DNA of 64,000 bases. It comes from Epiperipatus broadwayi (Eukaryota > Onychophora > Udeonychophora > Euonychophora > Peripatidae). The notes under the pieces are model-generated. The model made no database searches and was not told the origin of the DNA. It worked only from the letters and a program-made list of their open reading frames with translations. Where the stretch lies: positions 312,001-376,000 of the forward strand of contig JAQFVV010000563.1 in the NCBI GenBank assembly GCA_028023455.1. Direction: 5' to 3'. The translations under genes were made by a program, and so were the position numbers. The stretch's first letter is position 1, and each line of letters begins with the position of its first letter. Shown here piece after piece: positions 11,400 through 23,739 of this stretch.

Positions 11400-12040
11400 G
11401 GAATATCTTTAAAAAGCAAATATCTCGTATTATATTGGCAACTTATCATGTGTTATTTATGCAACAATGGAGTGGTGGACACTGGAGATTTAGTAAAAGA
11501 AATTTAGATATAAATGTAATGACAAAAATGAGGAATATTATTAAAAAATATATATGGGAGAAAAAAAAAAAGAAATCAGAAAAGTTCTAAAAATTCAAAA
11601 ATATTGATAGAGCATATAATCGGCACCTGAAATAACTTCAAAAATTTCATTCAAAAAGGGAATAATACTAATACTAGTTTTTCAATAAAATTTTATATAA
11701 GAAAATAAATAATGAATACAAATAAACATCATTGGGGAAGATTAAATGGATTTCAAGCAGAGGGACCCTGCACTGAAAATGTAGTTTGTGTGCCATTTAT
11801 TTTTAAAAAAAGATTGACAAGAAATGGTAGATTACATTGAAAAATGATTTAGCATATCATTGTACAAACCCTGGCAAATTAAATATACAGATTTATTAGA
11901 TACTATTCCTAGGGCAACTTTGACTTTTGTCAGAATAGGAAAAAAGAATTTTTTAAATATTCATGTCATAAAACATTTGCATCAGAAAAGCAGCATTTTC
12001 TAAAACCTTGCAATAGAAATGCTAAAATTATAAATGAAAC
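11400..12040. other. AT-rich stretch with one small open frame
   Basis: A plus-strand frame of 64 codons (11396-11590) ends in a lysine run from an A-rich tract. I see no domain and no splice context and do not call it a gene. Confidence 0.4.
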
Positions 12041-12054
12041 CTTGCATAGTTAAG

Positions 12055-12170
12055 AGCAAAAATAAACACTTTAGAAATCGTAATCCCTGAATCAAGGTTT
12101 TAACTCTCTCATTAGGTAGTCAACCATCTTATCAATTCCCAAACAATAAAACCATTTGGTTATTTTATTT
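12055..12170 (+). repeat. SINE tail fragment
   Basis: CTTATCAATTCCCAAACAATAA followed by AACCATTTGGTTAT matches the SINE tail found elsewhere in the window. The tRNA-like head is not clear, so this is a decayed or truncated copy. Confidence 0.4.
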
Positions 12171-12179
12171 ACTAAAAAT

Positions 12180-13320
12180 ATGAAAATGCTAATATATAAG
12201 AATTCAGAGATAAATTATATATAACCAGATGAAAACCATAGCAGATTCCAAAAAATACAGCACATATGACAAGTAAAAGCACTTACAGAAAAAAATAAAA
12301 ACAAAATTATACTAGAAAAAATATTAATACTTCAGAGTATATAGTAAAAATATCTGCAAATGATGACTATACTTAGTCAGCCACATATTATTAACATGAT
12401 GAATAAAAGAAACGCTATGGAAAATATCCATGAATCAGAAACATGGATTCTAAGCAAAAAAAAAAAATAGAATTTTTGAAGAAGTATAAGCATTAATAAA
12501 CTAAATCAAGTTAAAAATAAATAAGAGGTGATGACATTATTATACTACCCATGATAGGATCTTTAATTTAAAAAAGAATATGTCAAAAAATAATGCATTT
12601 TATAATTGACTACATTAGAATACTGCAAGAATAGTAGGGAAAAAGCTGGTATAAGAGGATGAAAAAAGAAATGAAAGAAAAAAAGAACTGGCTATACTGA
12701 AACATTTGGGAAAAAACATGTAGTAGTAATATAATTATTGTCATAAGTACATATATACACACAAATATTCCTATAATAAAGAAGTCATTTGGTTATTTAA
12801 ACAAATGTTATATCAGCAGAAAACAAGCACTAAAAAAAAGCACTCACACATATTGTCTTTAAAGATGTTTAATAAGATGGAAAAATAATGCATTAGAAAT
12901 TAAGTTTTTATGATATAAAAATGAATCCCATTAATTACTAATACGTCTGCACATAATAAATGTTAATTCATAGTTCTATCTATTTACTAGTTTGCAAATG
13001 CAGTAAACTACTTTGTAAAAAACTTCAATTCCTTATCTACTTAGCCTCATTCATATTTTCCCAATAAAAACAATCAATACATCATTTTTTCAGTCTCTTT
13101 AAGAGAATATTTATAATGTAATGCATCTTCCTCCACAATAAAAATATTTTTTAAGGAAATGACCAACAAATCCAATAACTTATAATTGATCTTGCGAACT
13201 CTGCTTCATATTTTTAGAATTTTATGGAGCATCCTTAAATGAAAAATGTTTAGTGCCCTTATATTGTGTTAATTGGCAATTGAACTCTCACTTCTATACA
13301 ATAAAATAAATCAAAAAACC
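12180..13320. other. AT-rich stretch, possible LINE debris
   Basis: Around 12410-12480 the plus strand reads HESETWILSKKKNRIFEE. This is reminiscent of the ETWTL-KK--RI--FE segment after the RT domain of some LINEs, but the rest is broken and unconvincing. Otherwise nothing is seen. Confidence 0.25.
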
Positions 13321-13334
13321 GTTACCTATAGAAT

Positions 13335-13400
13335 TAATTTAGTGCAGTAGTTATACCATTGAATGATGATATATCCTATTTTAAACTTGTTAAAAGTAGA
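13335..13400 (+). repeat. SINE head fragment
   Basis: ATTTAGTGCAGTAGTTATACC contains TAGTGCAGTAG, an A-box-like string shared with other SINE heads here (for example TAGTGCAGCGG on the minus strand near 30.4 kb). No convincing tail follows. Confidence 0.35.
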
Positions 13401-14295
13401 AAACACCTCATTGGAATCTGTGTATGTGTATTTATTTAAACTCCAAATATTAGCATAATACATAAAATTAACATTAATAACATTTGATACTATGATTTTT
13501 AGGCATTAGTATAAATAATTGCAACATTCCTAGATAGATCAACAATAACAAACTAAGGCATCAATTATTATTATATTTAAAAAACGATAAAAAGGAGATT
13601 AACATAAACAACTTTTACTATCCATTTGACTGATTAAAAATGAAAATAATGTACTAAGCTTCAAGTTGCTACCGAGAACAAATTCCTTCACTTTGAAGAG
13701 TGGCAGTTTTAGCAAATTCTGGTAGAATATTTCCTTCCCTCTTTTAATTAATACTCAAAGGACTATTAATCAAAAGTGAAAAGTCACTCTGTAACCATTT
13801 TTTTTTTTAATTCAGTACTTGTTTTATATTGCATATATATATTATGATGAAATTAACCCTCTTATCACAATATTCCATTCCATTAATTTTATCAATTATA
13901 TTGATTATGGAAACTCTTGAGTATCAAAAATGATAAGTTGAACTTTGATCCAAAAATCTCTAGTCCAGTCCCAAATTAATCATTTTATTGCAATGCTAAT
14001 TCCCTATTTCAGAATGTATAGTAACTAAAAAGACATGTAAATATTTTCTTTGTACCTGGATTATTACAATAGATACTTACAGTGGTCATTAATTTGCAAC
14101 TGTTTTCCAATACATATATATTAAAATGCCTTCTGTTCGTTAGTCATTAGAAAATATTATAGGATTTTCAAATAAATTAAATTTGAAAACTACGGTAAGT
14201 TAGAACTGTGTGTCACAAATGTGAAACATTTGATTAGTTACAAATATTAATTAGTATTTGATACAAGTATACTTTATATACTTAGAGTTTAGTTG

Positions 14296-15105
14296 TAATT
14301 ATAGAGGATTTGAACCTATGCTTTCAAACTCCTTTCAGCTATTCACCTTATCTTACATTACCAATACATGATGACACACATATGAAATATATATATTTCA
14401 TGCTAAACCAGTTGGTCCAGATCATCATCTCACACACACATAAATATAAGCAGTGCATGGTTTATATTAACATAGAAAATCATGAAACTTTAGTGGATAG
14501 GCCTCAACTTACTCTATCCTCCAACTCTTCAGCCATCTATACCATTGAAAATCTGATGGTGGAATGCCCAAATCCCTTGTTGTTGCCAAAATTATTGTCA
14601 TTCCCATGTTGACATTAAGTCACTCTGACCCCTCATGTATAGGACATTATACATTTAAATACACAGAATCAGGATGAGCAGGATACTGGCTGAATTGGTT
14701 ATATTTGAATATATATACCGGAGATCTTATATCCTTTTTCACAGGTGTGTGGTCATAAGTTTCAGTTGTTTGAGAAAGAGTGGGTAGCTGAAGGGAGCTT
14801 CAAAGTCTGTTTAATCCCCTATAATTATAGCTAAACTCGAAGTATATATAAAGTATGCTTGTATTCAAATATTACAGAGTCAGCCTGTATCCCTGCTCAG
14901 CTCTCTTCTGATTATATATGTGTGTGGTAGATGATGATCTGGACATAATGATAAATGTGGATTAACACAAAATACATATAATGGGGATCATTTATCTTTT
15001 TCACGTGTGTGGACATGTGTATCAGTTATAAGAGATAGAGCCAATAGCTGAAAAGAGCTTAAAGGTCTGTGTTCAAATCTGCTATATTTACAAACATTAA
15101 TTAGG
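14296..15105. repeat. Foldback element, family C/D, with inverted second arm
   Basis: The left arm (about 14308-14450) is the imperfect reverse complement of 14925-15090. Landmarks are GATTTGAACC...CCTTTCAGCTATT against its complement at the right end, and GTCCAGATCATCATCT in both. The core at 14456-14690 matches the element at 34400-34600 (ATTGAAAATCTGATGGTGGAA, ACCCCTCATGTATAGGACAT). A second right-arm-like segment lies at 14715-14815, so this locus is probably two overlapping copies. A 100-codon frame inside (14310-14612) is repeat sequence, not a gene. Confidence 0.7.
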
Positions 15106-15334
15106 TGGACTAGTCAATTTATTATATATATATTCGGTATTATTATATTTCTGTTCAATTAAGTGTTATAATGTGAAAAGTAATTATGCTCACCTTTAGA
15201 AAATTATGAATGTGATTGAATGAATTTATTGTTTGGAGTTTAAAGTTGTAATTATAAATTTATTAACGCACAGCACATTGATTACGTAAGTAATATTTAC
15301 TGAGGCTAAAACTAAAATCAATTCCAGGACGGTA

Positions 15335-15525
15335 CCCTCCAAAATCTGAAATTCTACCAGTACACTAAACCATGAAGGGCAAATTGAATTGCTTTATTGC
15401 TTGAGAGTTCATCAATAGTTTGAGAGCCAGAAGTACCATAACTCTAAACAATCTGAGGACTTCATCCTTCTGAATATGACACTCTACCACAGCACTAAAC
15501 CATAAAGGTCCAGGATAAAGGATTA
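15335..15525 (-). repeat. SINE units, two, minus strand
   Basis: Two related units lie head to tail. Reading the minus strand, the first starts near 15500 at TTTAGTGCTGTGGTAGAGTG, an A-box-like head (TAGTGCTGTGG). The second head is near 15370 (GTTTAGTGTACTGGTAGAAT). The tail ATGAACTCTCAAGCAATAAA lies at about 15393-15412. This gives the clearest view of the family: head TTTAGTG-A-TGGTAGA and tail GAACTC-CAAGCAATAAA. Confidence 0.65.
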
Positions 15526-15529
15526 ATGC

Positions 15530-18500
15530 TACATGAATATAAAAAAATCATTATAACATTCAACTTTCAAAATCATAAACATTGTAATTAAATGTATAAC
15601 TAAAATACTTTCTTATCATTTCTGTGTGGATGTTCTTATGTTCCAAGTCTCTAACTCTCATGGCATCCAGGACTTTCTGGAAGATTTTACACTAAGTTCA
15701 AATTTTCAAACATGTTTCATCACAAATCTAAATGCTTCCATTGATTACAAAATTTGTCAGATACATTTCTCAATTTATTATATAATATTTGTTTTATTTT
15801 ATTATTTAATCTTTTACAAAACCAAAACTAATTTACAATTTCTGATCTTTAACTTCTATACTATGCAAGTACTTGCATTCTCCAACGTTCCATAGCAAAA
15901 GTTTGAAATAAACTCTAAATTAACTATTTAATTCAATGCTCAATTTGATTTAACAAAATATTACTTTAAATTTTTTTTTTTTTTTAAATGCCCAGATATG
16001 ATGATAAAATAAGAAACATCCATTTCTAATTTTGAAATAATATTATAAAGTACTCCAATTAAATTATTTATAAAAAAAATAGTAAAGAAAAAAAAATGCA
16101 TCTGCAGATTGTCTATGAATTTAAAAAAATTTCAGGTCCACTCAATCTCCATCCTCACAGATAACCAATATATCTGACACAAATTCTTATAATTTTTAAG
16201 TACATTATTAAATCAAATTGATTTACAAACAAGGATTCCCACCTAATCTAATAGTAGCAATGGTTCTACATATAATATGAGATAAAAATCCTGCAATCAT
16301 AAAGTTAGTTGCTTAGCAAGATGTTGTTTATATAGTATACACATAAAAAAGCTTTACTTTCATTTGTGGGATTTGACAAAGTTTGGGATGTGCAGTTCAG
16401 TATTCCACAACACCTCTCCCATAATATAGGTACTAAGCTGTAATAGGAATAATAAGAATAAATCGGAATAACATATATAACTGATGGACATATATTTGTT
16501 TATCATAAAGCAATACTCTCAACAACCGTGTTTCCAAATAGTGAAGGATAAAGTGCAAAAAACATTTGTTGTGTCAAATATATACATATTTAAAAAAAAA
16601 ACTTTCCAGGTGAAGAAATATTGTTTCAGAACTACAAGAATGATAAACCAAAAAAAAAAAAAAACAAATTTACATATAGTTCTGAGACCATAAAAGCAGT
16701 AAAAATCAAACACAATGGAAGCAATCCAACAGTATTTCACTGCATAAACATTCACACATACAAGAAATTGTGTATTCTTAGATCTAAAAGTCATTTTATT
16801 GGTCATTATACAATAAATATTAAATGATTTGTTCCTCAAAAAGTACACGTGAAAGTTCACACTAAGTTGGATTTCTAGGTCAAACAAGACAGGATACTGG
16901 CCATTGTAAAACGTATCATAAATAATAAAAATGACATTTCCAATTCTGACTTTTAACTATTTTTGCAATAAAGTTATGATTAAAATATATTTTAATATAC
17001 AGTATATGCACACGTATACACACATACTTAATCTTTATAAAATTCTGGCAATAAGATTATTTTATGACTCTTATCAAGCGCTAAGTAAACTTTAAATATT
17101 TCAAAGTGCACTTCCGACTATCCCTTTTAATTAATTATGCAACAAAGTTCCGGAAATGTGTCTAATTTGCAATCAAACTAGTAAAAAGCTGAACGTATCA
17201 AAGCTTAATATTGTTTTAATAAAATAGAAGGCTATTTTCCAAATCTAATAAATTACATTTCTGAATTAAATTGCCTTATCAATTATTCCTTTTTATTAAC
17301 TCTTACAATCAATAGCTGTTAAGTAATTGTTATTAAAACTCACACAATGGTAATTAAATTTATAAATTTTCAATTAAACATTTTCATTATATGCATCTTT
17401 TTTTCTCTCTTTTATCAATACGAAGCAAATTTATTTTGACAAATTTTTTTTAAAAAAAAAAGTTAAATAAATTTCTAGTTATTATAAATTTAAATACCAC
17501 TTAGCATTTCATATAATTTATTACCTAAAAAATTGAAAAGACGAAAGAGTGATTTAAAAATGAACTATATGGATATATATGTAGAAAAAGAATTCTTTTT
17601 TAAGCAAATTGTTAAACAATACTAATACAAAAAATAATATAAACTCAGCATCCAAAAACAAAATATACGCTAAAAAAATATATTGCAATTACCTAAAAAT
17701 TGAAAACAATCTAGACCAAACATGGGCAATCTTTTTGAAATAGCAGATCGTATAAGATATTACTTATCATGCATAGAATCATAGCAATAAAAGAAAAAAT
17801 TTGCAAACATAATAAGCTAACCAATATAAAATTATTTATAAAGAAAATCCATAAAAGTTTCACATAGGAAAAAAAAAAGAAAATACTTCAAATTTTAAAG
17901 AAATTATATAAAAAAAGAAAAAAAAAAAGTCCATTATGCATGCATGCTATTTTTTTTATTAATTAATAATCTATAAATAAATAATACATAACAATTAACT
18001 ATATGTTTACAATATTAATATTATTTACTTATAACCTTTAAAGAAAAGAATGGATGAGTAGACAAAAACAAACATAAAATTTAACAGAAAAGTCATTATG
18101 CTAGTTTAGTCATTAATTAATGGACAAGTTACAGAGAATTATATCTTAGCATGACAATGACCATATTTATGTATGTACTAAACTACTTTTTACAAAGAAA
18201 CATACACTGTCACCCTTGTTCAAAAAATGGCATACTTTTCTTATACTTGATTTAAATAGATATTATGATTTAGCTCCTGAAAATTGTTTATTTATCCACC
18301 TTCCAGTTCATACATATATATATATAAATCTGCTTATTATCTACATACAATTTTATTTCTCTAATTATCTTATAGCTTATGACCTTAGCTTATATAGTCA
18401 CCACAATTAAAGTAAGAATGATCAGACCCATTTGCAAATGACTGCTAGTAATTGCAATATACTTACAGTGTTCTAAATATGATAGCTGCCATGAATGAAC

Positions 18501-18780
18501 TTTAACTCATTTCCATACCAAAAGCTATTCTTACAAAAAATTGATAAACATTTGCATTGACTTCCTTTAATAGATACTGTACAAGAGCATAATAAAAATT
18601 TTAATAGATACAAAAGATTAATATCACACAGCTTTAAACATCTATAACAAATGCAAAACTCATTTTTTCTCCTATAAATTAAATGCTTATGACTCCATTT
18701 TAAAAGCAAGAAATCAGATATTATTGTTTGTTAACAAAGTACTTATTAAAAATTACAGCAATATTTAATGTAATTGAATA
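15530..18780. other. AT-rich stretch, no gene seen
   Basis: Several 60-120-codon frames occur on both strands (for example 16519-16887 minus) but are rich in Phe, Ile, Lys and Asn as expected of AT-rich noise, and show no domain or splice context. Poly-A and poly-T tracts are common (16651-16664, 17877, 17923). No repeat family was recognised. Confidence 0.5.
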
Positions 18781-18789
18781 GAAGTAACA

Positions 18790-19190
18790 AATCTGCAACA
18801 CAATTCATGGATCTTGCACTCTGGAGTCCTTCCATTGCATCACTGCAGCAAGCCAACATAGAATCAAAAATTGAATAATTTGCAGTTTATAGATGTACAA
18901 GTGCTGGAAGTGGAAAATTGGAATCAGGATTCATGGACCTTGATCGCTAGAGTCGGCCACCTTTGCCAAACTATGCAGAGCAAATAACAAATGTTTTATT
19001 GATCAGGAGTTCATAAGATTAATCTATTACCAGAAATGACAATCATGATCCATAGCCCATGAGATCCAGATTGGTAGAATGGCAAACTATGGAGATCATG
19101 AGAAGCCCAACTCTGTAATTTCCAACATTTGAAAGGTTTATGAACTCCTGAGCAGTAAAAGATTCAATTATTTTTATTAATATAATTGAT
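18790..19190. repeat. SINE-related cluster in both orientations
   Basis: Minus-strand sequence at about 18960-19020 carries CTTATGAACTCCTGATCAATA, and plus-strand sequence at about 19070-19165 carries ATTGGTAGAATGGCAAACTA followed by TTTATGAACTCCTGAGCAGTA. The two copies are in opposite orientation and nearly adjacent. Sequence at 18800-18930 also shares CATGGATC/ATGGACCTTGATC motifs and may be a third degenerate unit. Confidence 0.5.
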
Positions 19191-19204
19191 TAATTAAAAA
19201 GAGT

Positions 19205-19330
19205 ACCAAACTCTCCATGCAATAGTGCCACCAAGTGGAAGTCTTCATAATCCATGGATTCAGGAAGGTTTGTGCATAAAATCCTTATCTAGTACCTATG
19301 CACCCAACATCCCCAGACTAGTTTCTAGCT
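19205..19330 (+). repeat. Dispersed repeat family B, copy 2
   Basis: CCAAACTCTCCATGCAATAG and TGCCACC at the start and CCCCAGACTAGTTTCTAGC at the end match copy 1 at 9420-9550. The start is also the sequence of the arms of the 39-bp hairpin at 47620-47728 (AAACTCTCCATACAGTATTG then CCACC). Confidence 0.6.
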
Positions 19331-19610
19331 TGTTGCTTTCATCAGTGAAGAGTCTTGGATTTGAGAACCCTGTACCTAGATCTTAGGATCTAATGCAACA
19401 ATCCAGCAGCCATCTTTTATCTATTTGGTTAACTATAAAACTATGAGCCCAAGATGAAATCGCCATAACATTTCCAATCCAAGCTCAATTGCTTGTATAG
19501 TCATATAGACCTGAACTCAGTTCAGCATCTATAGATTTTGGTGTCTTTGGTTTTTTTCAAAAACCACAATCATCATTATCCTATGGCAGGATAGATATAA
19601 AATCATCAGA

Positions 19611-19676
19611 ACATCACATGATGACCATTTCATATGCTTACATATGTAAGCATATGAACTGGTGAGCATGTGATGT
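19611..19676. repeat. 66-bp near-perfect palindrome
   Basis: The inner 26 bases, CATATGCTTACATATGTAAG plus CATATG (19631-19656), are a perfect palindrome with no loop. The outer arms (ACATCACATG against CATGTGATGT) extend it to 66 bases with a few mismatches. It would extrude as a cruciform or form a tight hairpin. It could be the remnant of a foldback element. Confidence 0.85.
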
Positions 19677-20470
19677 AATGATTAATTAGTAAAACAATTA
19701 ATTATAATAAAAAAACTAAGAAAATATTATTTTAATTAATCATTATTTATAAATTCTTAAATTAAGCACATTCCAAAAAATTTACAAAGAAATTTGAAAA
19801 GTAAATAGCTTTTTTTTTTTTTTTGAATAGCAGTTATTTTATAAAAAGTAAAACTAGTATTTTCATTTAGTTATAAATAGAAAATGTTTCCGTAATTAAT
19901 TTCCTAAATATATATTATAAGATTCTGAATGGAAAACGTAAAAATTTTTACCAACAATTACAAACGACAAAATAATGTTTGAATAGTTTTCAAAATTAAT
20001 TTATGTTCACCTATTGTATATTAAACCCATTAAATCAAAAAAAGATATAAATCATATAGTTAATAAATCACAGTTGTGGTGGGAAAAGATCGATTAATGT
20101 TCATTGTGAATGAATATCTTTGAAATTTAAAATAAAAATATTGCTGCTATGATTGATATCTTGGTAGAGATCTTCATTTATTTTATTTTTTATAATTATA
20201 TTTCATTAATTAATGTTTAGATTTTATAAATCCAAAACTGTTATTAATATAAAATTAATTTAAATAATTTAAAAGAATAATGTATTAGATATAGTTAGGA
20301 ACTTAAGCAGTAAAATAAATTATATATCTACAAATTAAATTGTTTTGTTTTTTTTATGGTAAAGTTTTATGGAATGTAACTTTATAAAAGATATTAAGTA
20401 TGATATTTTACGAAATGTATTTAATAGTGATATTTTTATTATTGATATTCTTTTGGTTAATGTTTTAAAG

Positions 20471-20732
20471 GTTATATGATGTATAAAAAGTATTTTGGGG
20501 TTAAACCAGTGTATTATTTTGTATTACTTCCCAACATTTCAAATGAAATAACATCAATCATTTTCAAACCTGATTTTGATAATGCTAAAATATTTGCTAA
20601 TTTGGAAAAGTATGATTTGGGAACTATGAAGGAGTCTAGTGAAATATTACAATGGCTGACTAATTTAAATAAAGATGATGAAGCACAACGTATTCCAGCA
20701 TTGCAGAGACCACTAATTTTAATTCTTCTAAT
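20471..20732 (+). CDS. Exon of unidentified plus-strand gene (gene 2), part 1
   Basis: The segment opens after an acceptor-like TGTTTTAAAG and runs 86 codons (MMYKKYFGVKPVYYFVLLPN, then a charged region including EKYDLGTMKESSEILQWLTN and NKDDEAQRIPALQRP). It ends at a weak donor AT-GTAAAA, leaving 2 bases. Balanced use of Gly, Pro, Asp, Glu and Trp is unlike random AT-rich frames nearby. Without splicing, the frame stops at 20734. I recognise no domain. The donor is the weakest point of the model; the piece could also be a decayed retrocopy. Upstream exons, if any, were not found. Confidence 0.4.
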
Positions 20733-21020
20733 GTAAAAATGAAATCAATTAATGGTACAACTGAAAAAAAAATTTTTTTTTTGTTAATCTACATATTCTG
20801 AACAGTCAACTATTTCTCACTCAATCTCATTCTTTAACTCACCCTCAATCTCATTACAAGTTGACATCTAATGATTTTTTTTTCTTAATTTTACCATGAA
20901 AATGGCGGGTGTTATTTTATCAAAATGTTGAGAAGTAAAACAAAATATTATATGGTTTAATCCAAAAAATACTTTATATATATGTATTTGTTTGAATACC
21001 CTAATGTTTATATTTTTTAG

Positions 21021-21066
21021 AAGCTTTTACCACTTGAAAAATATTATAGAATAAAGCCAAAATGTT
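21021..21066 (+). other. Possible alternative exon, not in gene 2 frame
   Basis: TATATTTTTTAG is a good acceptor and the sequence ends in TT followed by GTGAGT, a strong donor. Forty-six bases are open in one frame (KLLPLEKYYRIKPKC). Its phases fit neither neighbour of the gene 2 model, so it is either a pseudo-exon or evidence that the model is wrong. Confidence 0.2.
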
Positions 21067-21703
21067 GTGAGTATTCTAATGTTTACTATTTACATGATAT
21101 AATTATTAAATAATTTTATACAATGGTGTAATTGTGCTTTTTGATATAATGTAAAAACAGTAACTACTTGGTCATTAGCCAAGACATCAAGACCTATACG
21201 AACACCAAAGTGTACAGGCTGAGTACAGTGAGATTCATTCTTGACCAATTAAATAGAATCAATTAAAAAAATTGTAGCTTTTGATTTGACTACTACTAAT
21301 CTGCATTTGCAATCAGTTTTTCCATAGAAAGATAATTCTAGAATTTTATACATAGTTATAGGCCTTATCATAATTTAAAAACCACTTCCTTTAAAAAAAA
21401 TATATTTCTATATAATCTTCCAAATGGATTTATCATTGCTTTCTGTATTCAGATCAGATCTATTTCATATGGCATGACATATTGGTTTTCATCTTATATA
21501 CTCATGGCACTAAATAACAAAACAGTTGTGTATTTCTTGGATTCTACACATTTTAAAAACATTATGCACTTTAATGAGTATAAATTATCTTTAACCTTCT
21601 AAAAAAAATTCAAATTAATTACTAATTATTTTGGACATAATTACTTTTTACATTTTTATACTATTCCATATTTATGAAAGTGTCTATATTCATCTATAAT
21701 GAG

Positions 21704-21934
21704 ATACAGATATATTAGTGGCAAAGAATTAGAACAAGAATTATGTGATACATTTAAAAATATAAGAATAATACATCAAATAATAAAACACTTACATTCA
21801 ATACAAAAAAAACATGTAATTTTAGCAATATTTTCACAACTTGGTTTCCTGGAAATTCAAAGAATTTTGTCTAAATCAATCAATAAGCTTCTTGATTCTA
21901 TGAAAGATAAAAAATTTGTTGTTTTCAAAAACAG
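21704..21934 (+). CDS. Exon of unidentified plus-strand gene (gene 2), part 2
   Basis: This is one open frame of 77 codons reading YISGKELEQELCDTFKNIRI, then a helical-looking stretch with LAIFSQLGFLEIQRILSKSI and NKLLDSMKDKKFVVFKN. It ends at AACAG before GTACAT, leaving AG (2 bases). Several acceptors are possible near 21682-21716; the one at 21703 receives the 2 bases left by the first exon. Alternating Leu/Ile with Lys/Glu suggests alpha helices followed by a short beta-like FVVF, perhaps a winged-helix-like fold; that is a guess, not an assignment. Confidence 0.4.
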
Positions 21935-21959
21935 GTACATTCTCCCTCACAAGTAAATT

Positions 21960-22977
21960 ATCAATTACATAATGTTTTTTAAGTAAATCAAAATCATGAA
22001 AATTCCTCAAAATTAAAGCTACATAATTATATGGAAGAATTTGGAATTCAAGATTTTGAAAAATCCTTATAGTTTCATTCTACATGGACTGGGGACAGTA
22101 CCATGGAGTAAAGAACAGCTTTCAACAACAATCTTAATTTGTTGAAATATAGAGTAGATCTTTGTAATTAAATGAAATGGAGACTAGATTCTTCATTAAG
22201 CAAAATTCAGCATTAAGTAAACTAGGCCCTCTTTTGATCCATGAATGCATGTAAAACCAACCAGATGTTTTACTATTATACAAAGTAAATAAAAAATTAC
22301 TTTATCATGACATTTATGTTATTATTAAAGTTATGTTTCATTAACTATTCAAGTTATAATAAATTATTTTATTAATACAACTATTTAACTATTTATAAAC
22401 AAAATTTTAAAAAATAAACAATAATATTCAGTAAGTGAAAGTATGAATTTATTCCACACTGTGTTACATAAATCAATCTAAATTTTAAAAAAATATAAAT
22501 CTTTATTATTGCATGATGTATTAAAGTGCATCTTCTTTGAATGATTATATTAATAGTGTGTTACCATATTATTAGTTTTTTTGCATAAAACATATATATA
22601 TATTATTTGAAATGTGATATTTCTAAAAGTAATTGAAATAATAAATATCCTGTAATTAACAATTTTATAATCAGTAATGTTAATGACTTTTTATTTTTTT
22701 TTTTAAAAGACAATTTTATTTTTTGTACTTTTATAATTTCAACTTTTAAAAAACTATGCAAAATTGCAATGATAAAAAAAATTGCTTCTATCCTTGGTGG
22801 TTAATGTTAGATGTCATAATTGACTAAAGAACACATTAGTTTCTGTATAAATTAATCCACACTTTAAAAGTCAAACAGTAGACTTTTTAAATATACAAAT
22901 GACATTTGGGATGATATTGTTAGCATATTGATCAGATATCTTGATTCAACTGATGACACTAATTTCTATTCACACAC

Positions 22978-23012
<35 letters not shown>

Positions 23013-23480
23013 TAGTAAAGAATCAAAAATTTACTGTTGTTGTTTCATGATTTATATTTGTTTTGAAGTATACTAAAAATCCACATTTCTGACTGGTTAT
23101 ATATATATATATGAAAACAAATGCTTTAAAGAAATACCACTTAGCACTCTTCTATGATGCTGAAAATCTTCTATAAACAGCAATAACTAATTCTTGATGC
23201 TTAAAGTTCTTAAAAAAATTATTTTTGCTTAAAGACTTTTACAATATTCTGATCCATAGTCACAGAATAATTCCTCACAAAAACAAGCAATTGACGTTTT
23301 AATAAGGTGTCATTAAATCATTAATCTTTTTCAGGTTTTAAGTGTCCTAATAAACTGTTATGAAGATTTCTGAAAATAGAAAAAGTGTGTGTAAATTGAA
23401 GTCTATTATATGTTTTATCAAAGAAGTGACCAATAGCACTTAGATAAATACTAAAACGGAAAATGTATATATTGTCTTAT
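21960..23480. other. Intron of gene 2 (proposed); AT-rich
   Basis: This contains a CA/TACA/TA microsatellite (22973-23015) and plain AT-rich sequence. An unusually mixed-composition patch at 22080-22260 shows no readable frame. Confidence 0.35.
22973..23015. repeat. Compound CA / TACA / TA microsatellite
   Basis: CACACACA passes into six TACA units and then TATATATA. A typical compound simple repeat. Confidence 0.95.
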
Positions 23481-23487
23481 TTTTTAG

Positions 23488-23587
23488 AAGTCAACTGACC
23501 AATAAATCAAATGAGAAAAAAAAAACAACTATGCTGGACAATAAAGAAATCTCAGATAATGATAGAGTTTTTCAAAATCTATTGTAA
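23488..23587 (+). CDS. Terminal exon of unidentified plus-strand gene (gene 2), part 3
   Basis: A strong acceptor (TTGTCTTATTTTTTAG) is followed by one base that completes the AG left by the previous exon as AGA. Then come 32 codons (SQLTNKSNEKKKTTMLDNKE, ISDNDRVFQNLL) and TAA at 23585-23587. The polar, acidic/basic composition suits a C-terminal tail. The 73-codon frame at 23511-23732 overlaps in another frame and is treated as a shadow. The phase match with part 2 is the best support for gene 2. Confidence 0.45.
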
Positions 23588-23739
23588 GATCCAAAAATTC
23601 AAACATGATCATAAGCCAGAGATCTACAGATTTCCACAAAATATCTCACAATTACTTTTACCTTGTAAAAAGCAATATCTGCATAATTTCAAAAATACTC
23701 TAATTAAAAATGTCAATAGAATAAATGCTTAAATTAATA

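Noticed and set aside
12250-12700. Possible LINE fragment (SETWILSKKKNRIFEE)
   Set aside because: Only one short motif-like stretch; the rest does not follow a LINE order and is full of stops.
14310-14612. 100-codon plus-strand frame
   Set aside because: Lies inside a foldback repeat whose other copy at 34.2 kb does not preserve the frame.
16519-16887. 122-codon minus-strand frame rich in Phe, Tyr and Ile
   Set aside because: Composition is what AT-rich noise gives; overlaps A runs; no splice sites or conserved motif.
23511-23732. 73-codon plus-strand frame
   Set aside because: Overlaps the proposed terminal exon of gene 2 in another frame; the spliced frame fits the phase and this one does not.
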